64,000 bases of DNA from Corydoras sp. C115 (taxonomy: Eukaryota > Chordata > Actinopteri > Siluriformes > Callichthyidae), in contig JAFMOC010000386.1 of NCBI GenBank assembly GCA_019802505.1, positions 752,001 through 816,000 on the forward strand, given 5' to 3'. The notes beneath the pieces are model-generated. The model had not been told where the DNA came from. It ran no database searches and was given only the letters and a program-made list of their open reading frames with translations. Positions 40,860 to 52,336 of this stretch are shown piece after piece; position 1 is the first letter of the stretch, and the number at the start of each line of letters is the position of its first letter. The position numbers and the translations under genes were made by a program.

Positions 40860-42109
40860 GAGCTACTTAAAAAAAATAAAAAGGTTTTATAAAGATAAAT
40901 AAAGATTAAAAAGCAAAAGTGAAAAACACGGTCGGGAGCACTGCAAAAGGCTACATGCACTTCTCGTGCATGCGCACTCAGTACATGAGTACTCAGTACT
41001 TTAAGAGATCAAGCAATTATATTTTTACAACAATGCTTTTCATAATATTTATAATCTGCACTTTCTTTTGTTACACAGAGCATAGTTCATTTCTACATTT
41101 AATTAATGTAATTTATATGCAAGTTTTAACAAATTCATAATTCTATGTTGAAATGTAAACATCGTTTTTTACCAAAAGAGGGCAGCATCTTCATTTAATC
41201 TGTGTTAGTTTCGATGAAACAAAGGACAGGCCAATAGAAGCCAATAAAGGAAATACACTATATTTTTGAAGAGGTTCACTACCTGTGACTTTCCACCCTG
41301 TGTTTTACACACTAGATAGTGCACTAATATAAGAACTGTAGATCGATTTGAGACAAACGGTCATAATTAATGTCAGAATATATTGGTTTAAAGGGAATCA
41401 TTTATCCACTACGATCTAAACATCTTCATAATTTTATCATAATACATGAAGTGCATTAATTTATAATGGTTCTTGGAAAAAAAAAAAAAAGTTATAGCTG
41501 TAATTAAAGTAAAACAGTAGGAGACCGTTAGATAGCTCAGTGTTCATGTGAATCGACTCTCTGTGAATTAGTAAATCAGAGGAGCGTCTTGTCAGATAAA
41601 GTTGAACCGAAGAACTAAGAGTTACCAGATCCCAGAGGAGGAACATGACTATGACATCATGTTAAACCTGCATCAAGATTATATGAACAAAAGAATAAAA
41701 CCTGAAGACCCAGCTCTAAACCTACTGATGGAGTGCGGGGATTTGGCCTGAGGATCACTTTCAACACTCTGCCACTGAGCTACATCCCAACTACACAAGC
41801 TTATCTGCAGAGTTGCTGAACCAATCGTAATCAGATAAACAGTCAGCTACAAAAGAACCAAAATAATGTTCCTTGCATTTAAAAGAATAAAATTTTTAAA
41901 ATATTACCAATTTCTGAAGGATAAAGTTATGATGGAAACTGATTTTCATGTTTAGTCATCAAGATAGTTAATGAAGTTATGTCTGTTTTTCATAGAACAC
42001 AATCTTCTACAACATCGTAGTGTCTGGAGGATCTGTATAAATAATTTGTCTAATACTGTGCTAAACAAGGACAGACCTACATAACCACTCAATATGCGAT
42101 TTGAGATGT
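40860..42109. other. Spacer with a tRNA-like relic
   Basis: AT-rich and without genes. It holds the tRNA-Ala-like relic at 41722-41791 and an ACACAAGCTTATCTGCAGAG segment shared with about 25131. Confidence 0.55.
41722..41791 (-). pseudogene. tRNA-Ala-like relic
   Basis: On the minus strand GGGATGTAGCTCAGTGGCAG matches the 5' half and box A of tRNA-Ala. The anticodon arm is shortened and box B is missing (CAGGCCAAATCCCC), so it is non-functional. Confidence 0.4.
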
Positions 42110-42611
42110 TGCCTTAGATTAAATAGTCCTAAAGGGTGTATAAATACCCTTGCTTCTTGCTCATTTTACATGCTCTGGCAGAGCCCTATTGCACTAGTCT
42201 TAATATTATTTTAATAGTTTGTGATGAAGCTTTTTAAGATACCAGACTTCTAAAGGTTAATTTCCCACCACAATACACAAATCTTTTTTTTTAGTATTAT
42301 AAGTAACACGTTAATAATGTACTATAGAGTCACTAGCAGCAGGTCAGATTTTATTAAATGACTTTACTGTACAAAGCATGAATCAAACTCTGCTGGTTCA
42401 GTTTAAGACGCTTGGGTATAGATTACTTCTTTACTAGACACAATTGAAGCAGGATGGAGGTTCTGTTCTGCTGCAATATCTCTCCCTGTAAATCAAACAC
42501 AATATCCATCAACATCCAAAAGTTACTCAAGTAAAAAGATGAAATTGTCTGAAGAATTCACCCACTTTGTCTGCTGCCCTGAGGCTGACAGCTGTTCATT
42601 GGACTGGGAAC
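42110..42611 (-). pseudogene. ZP gene fragment (exons 7-8 and 3' flank)
   Basis: On the minus strand it has exon 8 at 42403-42485 (83 nt, same length as the intact genes, stop at 42403-42405, furin-type region present) and part of exon 7 from 42566 to about 42611. There the similarity ends abruptly at TGTTAGGAAATC. The 3' flank is conserved to about 42110. It complements the exon 2-6 fragment at 16.4-17.4 kb in content, although the two lie on opposite strands and need not come from one gene. Confidence 0.88.
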
Positions 42612-42904
42612 TGTTAGGAAATCTCAATTTCCACGATGAACCTTTTCTGAAGGTGTCAAAAAACACATGCAGTCCCTTTCTAAGTTATTAGAATTAAGCA
42701 GTTTATTTATGACAAACCAGTGTGTTCTTCCAAGACAAGCCCAAGATTGCAATCGACTCTGACCTCGGCAGCATTAGGCCTGTCCAAGACAGTGCCTCGA
42801 AGTCCAGTTGCTGCCTCTATTCTATTCTAAAAAGCCACTCAGAGTTCTGTTTTTTCCTAGAATAGCTAGGTCAAGAGCATCAGGTGGGGTGAACATACTG
42901 TATT
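42612..42904. other. Unassigned sequence replacing ZP exons 1-6
   Basis: It starts TGTTAGGAAATC at the break in exon 7 and ends where flank sequence resumes. Possibly part of a retroviral LTR, but no matching second end was found. Confidence 0.3.
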
Positions 42905-43085
42905 TTTTCTTAGGTGGAATTGTTGACAATTTGGTGCCTGTGAGCTTTATCTACCAGGTTATACATTTTGTTCAGGTCAAGCTGGCAACCTGACCTTAAG
43001 CACCATCCGTCAATCCTCACCAATACCTTGAACTTTGAGCTCTGTGTGTTCTGTTTGTATTCCTTCAATTCCCCCATTGGGCATG
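42905..43085 (+). repeat. ZP-locus flank fragment
   Basis: It matches 6725-6950 (CTTAGGTGG, GGTGCCTGTGAGCTTTATC, GAACTTTGAGCTCTG). In intact units this precedes ZP exon 8, but here it follows exon 7, so the order is rearranged. Confidence 0.75.
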
Positions 43086-43502
43086 CTTAACCACGCCCAT
43101 TAATTTATCCGTTCTATTCCCCTGATGATAGTCAGTGTCCAGTGCTTACATTTATTCAGCAGAGATCATATGATGTGTGTGTGAGCCCTATAGTCAGTAC
43201 ATGATATTAAATATACAAAAAGATACAAAATAAAACACTCATATATTCAAAGCTCAAATAATATGCGGCTACCAGGGTCCTGAGGCTGTGGGAGATCCCG
43301 CTTCTGTCACCACAATGGGCGTCAGTCACTCAGATGCTCCACGCCTGCAGTGTTGTTGCCTCTGTCCATTACTAAGTGGCCAGCCTTCTCTCCGTTTCCT
43401 CAGGTCTCTTGCGGCTGATAAATTCCTAATGCCTTATATGTTCATGTAATGCTATACTAAAGTGTGTGCATGCAGTGTATTAGCTTCTCTACTGGTCTAA
43501 TG

Positions 43503-43505
<3 letters not shown>

Positions 43506-43567
<62 letters not shown>
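43506..43567. repeat. (TA)n microsatellite
   Basis: About 62 bp of TA between the flank fragment and the retroviral env relic. Confidence 0.97.
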
Positions 43568-43570
<3 letters not shown>

Positions 43571-43649
43571 AGAGAGATTAGAGAGAGCAGGATGTAAGAA
43601 AAAAGGAAATACAGAAGTCCTATATGGAAAGATATGATCTTGGGCATTA

Positions 43650-44965
43650 TTAATTGTAGCTGGTTCCTTCTTTTTCTGGCTCCTCATTTCCAGAGTCCAA
43701 TTCATTCGTCCGCAGCATCATGCTGTAGTCTAGAGACTTTTCCGATCGTTCCCCAATGGCAGTCACAATCAATCTAGTTAACAGACCTCTCAGACATGGT
43801 ATGCAGCAGTGCCCACAGGTTACCAATATAGCAATAAACACAGCAATAGACATACAATGTGACATGATTAAATTATTTTATTTGCAAAACATGTTATTCA
43901 TCCATGATTCTAAGTGGTTATCTATGCCTGAAGCCTTATGCATTTCCTGTGATAATTTACGGAATCCGTTGAGGGCCTTGGTTACTGACCCATCAGGTGC
44001 CGTGTTATTAGGCATACAGACACAGCACACTTCACCAATCATTACGCAAACACCCCCTTTTTCTGCCAGGAGCATGTCTAGGGCTTTCCTGTTCTGTATA
44101 GCCACGATTAACATCACATGCAATTAGTCCCTCTATTGCATCTCTGGTGAGATTAGTAAGCCAAAGTACATTGTAATGTACAAAATTTATTCTGTCCATG
44201 TTTTTGTTTGGTGTCACCGGGAAAGGGACCAATATTAGTGGAATATTTTCAAAGCCAGCTGCCACTTGGTTCGCCAGTTTGAACTCACAACCCCCTCCCC
44301 AGGCACCCAGATCGAGTCTATTTAAATGGGTGAGTCCTTATATAAATCGAAGCTACTGACTGCTCTCCTTCTCCTGACGCCCCCCCAAACCTGTGAGAGT
44401 AAGAGGATTACCAGCCTTACCATGGCACATCGGCCAACAGACAGGGTTGGCATTCTTACCACTAAGGTGTGTTTCCCACAATAATAATATAACCCCGATA
44501 GCTGTTGTTGGAGCCCCCGCATGGAATTGCATCGCAATAGGTCGAAAGTATAGGTCCTGTGACTTCCCCTCTCGTGTTCTATAGTCAACCCCTTGTAATG
44601 TTTAATGCAACTTTGGTGGTAGTCCGCAGTTGCCCTTTTTGTTCTTTTTAACACTTGGCCTGTTGTAGGTGCAGCAGTGGTGTCATTGCTTGTGTAGTTT
44701 ATTGGATATTTCATGCCAGAAATCAATCCCATTGTTGTGACGGAAGCCACTCCCATTATCAGGGTAAATCTCCAAGAGGAACCCAGCCCCACATGACACT
44801 TTGCCTGGCTGTATACGTCGGTCTGTCTAAACATCCTCAGCCTTATATTGGACTACTATTTTAGTGCCCACTGGTTTCAGTGGTTTTAAGGATTGACTTC
44901 ACTGTTTCCCAATTTAGTCGGTCCAACCCACACCCCAATTTTGGTATTCCCAGGATGGTTACTCT
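43650..44965 (-). pseudogene. Endogenous retrovirus envelope gene, degraded
   Basis: A minus-strand Env relic in several frames. The surface-unit part is open at 44322-44834 and ends just after a polybasic RRRR cleavage motif. The transmembrane subunit shows LTNLTRDAIEG and then a QNRKALDMLLAEKGGVC segment (immunosuppressive-domain type). It is followed by a CX6CC motif, the gamma-type covalent SU-TM linkage signature. A C-terminal hydrophobic anchor with a Cys-rich inner edge (CGHCCIPC) lies at about 43800-43865. Breaks are a stop soon after the cleavage site, frame changes near 44265 and 44120, and a stop before the anchor. No gag or pol was recognised beside it. The protein could not be produced intact. 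Confidence 0.8.
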
Positions 44966-44974
44966 TGCTCCCTT

Positions 44975-45836
44975 AATCAAGTCAAGTCAAGTCAAGTCAA
45001 GTTTGTTCTTCACATGCATAGTTATACACAGTGAAATGCTTGTACGACCCTAGAACAGTCGACGGCAGCCAAACACAGCGGCGCTATCATCAGAAATAGG
45101 CAGAAAAAGTGATACATCAGGAGAATAGGTGATAAAAAACAACCCGCTCCCAAACTATGCTTTAATAAGCACAGGTTGGGGGCCCGAAAAAAAACACCTT
45201 TTAGCACACAAGCAAATACAAACATAAAGACATGGACAGGAAGAAGCTGTAGGAGACGTGTCCATGAGGGATCGGAAAGGAGGGGCAGTCCATAGGAGAG
45301 CAGGGTAGAGCAGTTCATCAGGAAACCATAGCAACAGTTCTTCTGGAGGAATTTCAGTAGCAGCTCTCAAGGCCGAAGCTGATAAGGGAGCCAAACAGCA
45401 GATAAGACTCAGTTTGTTTTGGTGACTGTTCGCAGCCATTTTAGCAGCTCGAAACAGCTCGTAAATTTCTGATCTCCAACTCATCATTCGTTCGCAGAGC
45501 CGATAGCCTCTCCAGGATTGATTCCATGTGGCGATTTAAATTCGAAGTCTGAGTCCCTATGGCTCTGCCCAGCATATCAATCATGTTGGGCAGTTTCGTG
45601 GGGCTGTTGACAACCGACCCAACTCTCATAATTTTGCGATACACCAGGACCATGCATAATCCAATCAGCAGAAATCCCAGGATCATAAATACGAATAGGT
45701 AGACATCTTCCACATCTTCCACGGACAGGGGGGCCAGACACACGATCCGCCAGTTCCCCCAGGCGTCCATCGTGTATCCAGACGCCAACGTGCCGTCCGG
45801 GCAAGCTGGTTCCCCCGAACCACGACTTCTCCTCGA
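44975..45836 (-). mobile_element. ORF-bearing retroposon, copy 2 (truncated)
   Basis: Inverse of the element at 39624-40345. On the minus strand it starts at CGCTATTGACACTATC, losing the first 9 codons of the ORF. It ends in a different tail (AAGCATTTCACTGTGTATAACT and TTGAC repeats, 44977-45001). It abuts the env relic. The ORF 45441-45788 preserves 115 codons from the GYTM methionine. Confidence 0.65.
45441..45836 (-). pseudogene. Repeat-borne membrane protein ORF, copy 2
   Basis: It matches residues 10-143 of the protein at 39599-40030 with the membrane helix and C-terminal heptads unchanged. The natural start codon is lost at the truncation point, and the first usable Met is 27 codons in. 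The C-terminus reads RAVSSC instead of RAV. The frame remains open across 130 codons. Confidence 0.55.
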
Positions 45837-45839
45837 GAA

Positions 45840-46889
45840 GATAGTGTCAATAGCGTAATAAGGTCCCTAAATGTTTTACTGCAGCTGTGAAATCCTCCAG
45901 ATCTCAGCAATTAGCAATTAAACATGGTCTTCCCATCCCCTTGATGTGCGGTGCAACTACTTACTTCCGTTGTGACCAGCCCTTCGATTCCCACTTTTTC
46001 ACTGATCTGCTGGCGAGATCACCGGCGAGATCAGCACTAATACAGTGGGCAAAATACTTACCCCCCGTCTTCCACCAGGTCACCGTTTCACTCTTCCCAC
46101 CAATCTTTCTCTGATGGCTCCACTGATACCTTCTCCTCTTCACCTACGGCTTTCAAGTTTGGGTTCCTGGCTGCAACACAATGAGAAATGTGTTGCCAGG
46201 GGTTACCTTTCGTATCTTTCACCTTGACTGCGTGGCGTGTCACTTCCGTCACTTCCCTTAAAGTGGCTCACTTCACTTTAAAAGCTTCACTTTTGTCTTG
46301 AGTCTCAGCCATTCTTCCGCTTCCACTGATTGGACCCGCGCCTCCTGGTCCTGCTTTATCTTTCATAGATGGGACTGGTTTACGTGCCCCATTATCGAGC
46401 TACATCCTGTTTTATTCCAGGCTCGCCTCATTTTTAACCAGTTTCACATGTTCTACCCTAAGCTCTGGTTCCTGTCCGGATCCTAATAACACACATTGCT
46501 TGACAGTGTAACCTCCTGCCTTTTTTGTTGCCCGATCAGTCGTTTTGTTTCCCTGCTCCCCCATGTCCCCCTTCGTGGAGTTGCCTTTACATTTAAGGAT
46601 GGCCACCTGTTTGGCAGTAGCTTTTGTATGTGTGTGCAATGTTTAATAGGACCCCCTTGTGCCATTTTTAAACTTCTCCATGGATTTGTCCGTTCAGGTT
46701 TCCCGTAGATAGGGCCCATCCCCAAGGCTTGGGATTGGGTCCTACCTAATCACATGTGGCCTGATGACTACACTTAAAGTGCGCATGCTCCTTGAGTCAG
46801 CAGGCCAGCATTATATGCGTTATGCTTAGGTTACGTTTGAGGTTATATGTGTTATGTTTTGGTTTTGTTGTTTTTCTGGACAACATCTC
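45840..46889. other. Unassigned segment, duplicated at 50814-51863
   Basis: GC-moderate sequence without a recognised protein. On the minus strand it contains a good splice-donor-like GGGGTAAGTATT at about 46055. Short runs of open frame (about 46412-46725) do not match a family that can be named. It could be an LTR and leader of the retrovirus whose env lies next door, but LTR termini were not found. Confidence 0.35.
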
Positions 46890-46965
46890 AATTTGTGGAA
46901 CGTGTGAAAAGTAATGAAATTGCGTGACTGTCCTGCACAAAGCGGGACATCTGGTCACCCTAAGC
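46890..46965 (-). repeat. hAT-type terminus (TAGGGTGACCAGATGTCCCG)
   Basis: The inverse complement matches the 5' end of the hAT fragment at 23146 (GTGACC..CACAAAGCGGGACAGTCAC). The same sequence is duplicated at 51864-51939. Confidence 0.65.
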
Positions 46966-47362
46966 CCTTGACAGTGTGAATGCTGTAGATGTAAGAAAGG
47001 CAATCACCCCATGGGTTGTGTTCACAACTAATGGGTGACACATTACTAGGTGTGTGGTTTTGTTTAAAGCCAATGCTAAGGCTGCCATGTACCTTGTACA
47101 TTAAAACAAAAACTTTAGTTATTGATATATCTTTAGCCTCCCCCCTTTCTAAAACAAAACAAAATCTTCTTTTTTTTTTTTTTTAAGAAATATCCAGATC
47201 AAAATGACGTGTTATTATACCTCAAGTAAATAAATCAAGGCAGTATCGCAATCTTTAAGCAGTATGTTATCAGTGATCTTGTTGATTTTCCTTGAAGTTA
47301 TGAACTATGGTCCACCCCTCATTGCCTGTGGATCATATCAAGATTGTCTGTGGAAAAAATTC

Positions 47363-49758
47363 AAACCGCAGGGGTTATTGTTATTATTATTATTTTACTG
47401 GATCAAACTGCACTGTCTGTCCCATCTGCTACAACCTGCAAATTGACCTGTTTGTTTAGTAAAGTTAAAGTTAAACACAACATCAAACAAACTAAAATGT
47501 TTCTATTCTTTATACAAATTGCACAGCGTAGGTTTAATAAACTCGTATTTCTCCTGTTCAATGTAAAATTTCATAATTAGGCCGCCTTCAGTGCACGACC
47601 TGGAGGAAAAAATAAAACCTTTATCAATTAATTCATAAACAACAAAGCTGCAAAAAAGTCATGACATTAATCATTTGTGTTATATGCGTCTTGGCAAAAC
47701 ATTTTCTCAAACTCTGACCATGAAAAAATATAACCTCATAATTTGTCCTCATTAGGTAATGTCAGCCAGTCTGGTCTAGTGTAGTTAATTATCAACCAAA
47801 TCTTTATCCTTCATTAAACAAAAATTGTGCTCAGTCCATTTTAAAACAACAATCTCTGATAATAATGCAGACGTGGGTCTCAGTTCTGTCCACATGACCT
47901 TATTGCAACGAATAAATAGAAGTTTCAGTGGAAGATATACATCTGCACTGACCATTCTAAATGTCAACATATACATTCTTGACTTGATATAATCAGCATA
48001 ATAAGATATGATAATAAGGCATAATAACTGTAGAAGGTTATTCATAGTTATATGCATGATGAATCACTCATACACAAAAGATATTTTCTTCACAATTTCC
48101 CCTTTATTCATTTAAATCATTCATTTTAATCATTCACTACTTCTAACAGTTTAATTTCAGCGTTTTCTAAGTAGATCTTCTTTTAGGTATCGCTTGTTAA
48201 CATTATTGAAGTTTTTTTGGAGGCCTTGTGACCTTGCTCTGCCAGATCCTTCAACAGAGCCAAAGGTGCGTCTTTACGTATGGTCTGGGTTGATGCTGCC
48301 GCCAACATTTTAAAAAATTTATCTCTGTCCGACTATCAAAGTCTTTGGCCCATTTTCTGTCGGATATTAGTTCCGTCATAGTCAAACAGTCTGGTTCAGT
48401 CAAATCTTCACAGGAAACCTCGTCTTTAAATTGGAAAATAGTGCTATTTAACATTTTAAAATCTATAATATAATATAATATAATAGTTATATTTAAATGA
48501 GCTCAAACTATTGTATTTGCCATGGCTAATTAATATTAATTCACTAACTTTCCCCAATTTAACCTTATTGTAACACAGAAACCAATTCAATTACCACAAT
48601 TCTGTCTTCTTTCCAAACAGCAATACTTTTCACTACCCCCCCTCCTTACTCATGACCTCATCAAAAACAAACACACGTATGACTTTTGAATATTAATATT
48701 ATATTAATGAAGTTCTCCACGTCCCATTAGCAAATATTGGAAAATAGGAGACGGTCGAATGTTAATGTGTGTTCGATTAGTTAAATATATGATTCCAAGA
48801 TATTATTTCTAAAAGATAACTTTTAATTGCACAAGTGCTTTCTGCACTATATAGGTTAATTTCTCCTAGTAGTTAAGCTTTAAAGTATCTGACTCAGAGG
48901 TATTTTATAAGCATGCAGAAATCTTAATTCTCTAATCAGAGGCTTTTATAATACATGGACAGAAACTATATTAACATGTAGATCATAAATTAATTTATAT
49001 CCCTCAGAGTTCAATCTTATCAATGCTTATATTTTACCATTAACAGGAGGTAAATTAGCCTTTGATTTCCAATATTAAAAGATCGACTGTTACATTATTT
49101 AAGTAATAACAAAGTTTATTTACAAGTAAACAGTAGGATTAATAAAGATTACAATACAAAGTTACAAGGATTCTACTTACACAAATCGCTGTTTAATGGA
49201 AATGAGTTGTCCAAACTCAATAATGCCTTTTATTCTTTCTCCCCAGAAAAGTCCTCTCAGCCTCACCTCATGTGGAAGCTTACTTGTATATACTTGTATA
49301 TAAGCTTTTAACTTATTTAAAATTTCCGCCCAGGTCATTTAAATGTAAAAAGTTCAGGTATCAGATGGAAACATGTGTCAGCTTTAATAACAGTACAAAT
49401 CATTCATTTTACTTGGATTTGATCTTCACTTTGGGGACCATATTGTCCCTGTAAAAGTTGCTTTGCTAGAACTCACTGATGAGTGAGAAACAATTGTCCT
49501 TTCTTTCTGTTTGAGATAATCTCGTCACCTGTTTGTGGCTTTTGAGTATCTGCATCTTAAAAGCTGGAAAATTCACATGTTTATAAGAAACAATTTGTAT
49601 CAGTAATCTGTACCAGGTATAAATATACTGTATGATACTTTACAACATAATGTACATTTTTTACAGATAATCACCTTAACGAGACATAGTGCATCACAGT
49701 GCAAATCATTATTAATACATAATTATTATTCATTCAATACAGCACAAGTTTACTTATT

Positions 49759-49807
<49 letters not shown>

Positions 49808-49822
49808 ACACACACACACACA
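47363..49822. repeat. ZP-locus flank, copy B
   Basis: Collinear with 355-1845, 3153-3196 and 4830-5800, and represents the empty state for the LTR-type and Tc1 insertions there. No gene was recognised. Confidence 0.9.
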
Positions 49823-49825
49823 CAC
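49766..49825. repeat. (CA)n tract at duplication junction
   Basis: Unit B collinearity with the ZP flank ends in this tract and is replaced by the inverted 275-bp segment. Confidence 0.95.
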
Positions 49826-50099
49826 TGGGTTTTATTTAAAATTCACAAGGTCATGACCAGAGAATTCTGAGAATCCCATAGTTGCTTTACTGAGACGAGC
49901 GCGGTAGCTTCCTGTGTGGTCAGTTGCAGACTGACCCATCTCGACGAATTGAACTGCTCCAGGGGGTTTAAGTCCCATCTGCAGAGCACAATACGGATAT
50001 TGGATGCTTGTAAATGCAGTGACTAGGTAAATTGGTCGAGGTGATTGGGTTCAAGTCCCAAAAGACCAGTAAATCAAATTGCTCAGTCTTGATGGGTTG
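49825..50099. repeat. Inverted repeat arm 1 (pairs with 56351-56625)
   Basis: 275 bp, equal in length to its partner, with only one or two mismatches seen. It joins the CA tract on the left and a short scrambled junction (50090-50165) on the right. Confidence 0.95.
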
Positions 50100-50414
50100 G
50101 GGGCCCGACCCATCAAGACAGGTTGATGGGTCGGGCCCGAAAAAAACAGGTTGGGGGCCCGAAAAAAACACCTTTTGGCACACAAGCAAATACAAACATA
50201 AAGACATGGACAGGAAGAAGCTGTAGGAGACGTGTCCATGAGGGATCGGAAAGGAGGGGCAGTCCATAGGAGAGCAGGGTAGAGCAGTTCATCAGGAAAC
50301 CATAGCAACAGTTCTTCTGGAGGAATTTCAGTAGCAGCTCTCAAGGCCGAAGCTGATAAGGGAGCCAAACAGCAGATAAGACTCAGTTTGTTTTGGTGAC
50401 TGTTCGCAGCCATT

Positions 50415-50810
50415 TTAGCAGCTCGAAACAGCTCGTAAATTTCTGATCTCCAACTCATCATTCGTTCGCAGAGCCGATAGCCTCTCCAGGATTGATTCCA
50501 TGTGGCGATTTAAATTCGAAGTCTGAGTCCCTATGGCTCTGCCCAGCATATCAATCATGTTGGGCAGTTTCGTGGGGCTGTTGACAACCGACCCAACTCT
50601 CATAATTTTGCGATACACCAGGACCATGCATAATCCAATCAGCAGAAATCCCAGGATCATAAATACGAATAGGTAGACATCTTCCACATCTTCCACGGAC
50701 AGGGGGGCCAGACACACGATCCGCCAGTTCCCCCAGGCGTCCATCGTGTATCCAGACGCCAACGTGCCGTCCGGGCAAGCTGGTTCCCCCGAACCACGAC
50801 TTCTCCTCGA
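50415..50810 (-). pseudogene. Repeat-borne membrane protein ORF, copy 3
   Basis: Identical in the coding part to copy 2 because it lies in the tandem duplication. The 3' tail of the retroposon is replaced by the junction sequence at about 50146. Confidence 0.55.
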
Positions 50811-50813
50811 GAA

Positions 50814-51863
50814 GATAGTGTCAATAGCGTAATAAGGTCCCTAAATGTTTTACTGCAGCTGTGAAATCCTCCAGATCTCAGCAATTAGCAATTAAACATG
50901 GTCTTCCCATCCCCTTGATGTGCGGTGCAACTACTTACTTCCGTTGTGACCAGCCCTTCGATTCCCACTTTTTCACTGATCTGCTGGCGAGATCACCGGC
51001 GAGATCAGCACTAATACAGTGGGCAAAATACTTACCCCCCGTCTTCCACCAGGTCACCGTTTCACTCTTCCCACCAATCTTTCTCTGATGGCTCCACTGA
51101 TACCTTCTCCTCTTCACCTACGGCTTTCAAGTTTGGGTTCCTGGCTGCAACACAATGAGAAATGTGTTGCCAGGGGTTACCTTTCGTATCTTTCACCTTG
51201 ACTGCGTGGCGTGTCACTTCCGTCACTTCCCTTAAAGTGGCTCACTTCACTTTAAAAGCTTCACTTTTGTCTTGAGTCTCAGCCATTCTTCCGCTTCCAC
51301 TGATTGGACCCGCGCCTCCTGGTCCTGCTTTATCTTTCATAGATGGGACTGGTTTACGTGCCCCATTATCGAGCTACATCCTGTTTTATTCCAGGCTCGC
51401 CTCATTTTTAACCAGTTTCACATGTTCTACCCTAAGCTCTGGTTCCTGTCCGGATCCTAATAACACACATTGCTTGACAGTGTAACCTCCTGCCTTTTTT
51501 GTTGCCCGATCAGTCGTTTTGTTTCCCTGCTCCCCCATGTCCCCCTTCGTGGAGTTGCCTTTACATTTAAGGATGGCCACCTGTTTGGCAGTAGCTTTTG
51601 TATGTGTGTGCAATGTTTAATAGGACCCCCTTGTGCCATTTTTAAACTTCTCCATGGATTTGTCCGTTCAGGTTTCCCGTAGATAGGGCCCATCCCCAAG
51701 GCTTGGGATTGGGTCCTACCTAATCACATGTGGCCTGATGACTACACTTAAAGTGCGCATGCTCCTTGAGTCAGCAGGCCAGCATTATATGCGTTATGCT
51801 TAGGTTACGTTTGAGGTTATATGTGTTATGTTTTGGTTTTGTTGTTTTTCTGGACAACATCTC
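50814..51863. other. Unassigned segment (duplicate of 45840-46889)
   Basis: Same content as the first copy; no recognised gene. Confidence 0.35.
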
Positions 51864-51939
51864 AATTTGTGGGACGTGTGAAAAGTAATGAAATTGCGTG
51901 ACTGTCCTGCACAAAGCGGGACATCTGGTCACCCTAAGC
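51864..51939 (-). repeat. hAT-type terminus, duplicate
   Basis: Copy of 46890-46965 with one substitution. Confidence 0.65.
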
Positions 51940-52336
51940 CCTTGACAGTGTGAATGCTGTAGATGTAAGTAAGGCAATCACCCCATGGGTTGTGTTCACA
52001 ACTAATGGGTGACACATTACTAGGTGTGTGGTTTTGTTTAAAGCCAATGCTAAGGCTGCCATGTACCTTGTACATTAAAACAAAAACTTTAGTTATTGAT
52101 ATATCTTTAGCCTCCCCCCTTTCTAAAACAAAACAAAATCTTCTTTTTTTTTTTTTTTTAAGAAATATCCAGATCAAAATGACGTGTTATTATACCTCAA
52201 GTAAATAAATCAAGGCAGTATCGCAATCTTTAAGCAGTATGTTATCAGTGATCTTGTTGATTTTCCTTGAAGTTATGAACTATGGTCCACCCCTCATTGC
52301 CTGTGGATCATATCAAGATTGTCTGTGGAAAAAATT

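Larger units (their letters stand above)
45172..49822. repeat. Tandem duplication unit B
   Basis: Nearly identical to 50146-54797 (offset 4974-4976). Roughly ten differences were found by eye, mostly single bases plus a T-run length change. It contains ORF-bearing retroposon copy 2, an unassigned 1-kb segment, a hAT end and the ZP-locus flank up to the CA tract. Confidence 0.95.

Noticed and set aside
42611..42904. TGTTAGGAAATC start considered as an LTR
   Set aside because: No corresponding CA end with a target duplication could be found.
45887..46114. 75-aa plus-strand frame repeated at 50861-51088
   Set aside because: It is repeated only because of the tandem duplication and has no recognised motif; an opposite-strand reading is equally open.
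49760..49825. Regularly spaced CA tracts considered as an array such as a CRISPR
   Set aside because: They are simple dinucleotide repeats without spacers, in a vertebrate genome.
50040..50062. Box-B-like GGTTCAAGTCCC in the inverted arm, considered as a tRNA or SINE head
   Set aside because: No matching box A, acceptor stem or anticodon arm at the required distances.
49968..50267. 99-aa minus-strand frame across the inverted-arm junction
   Set aside because: It exists only because two unrelated segments were joined there and has no upstream promoter context or family match.
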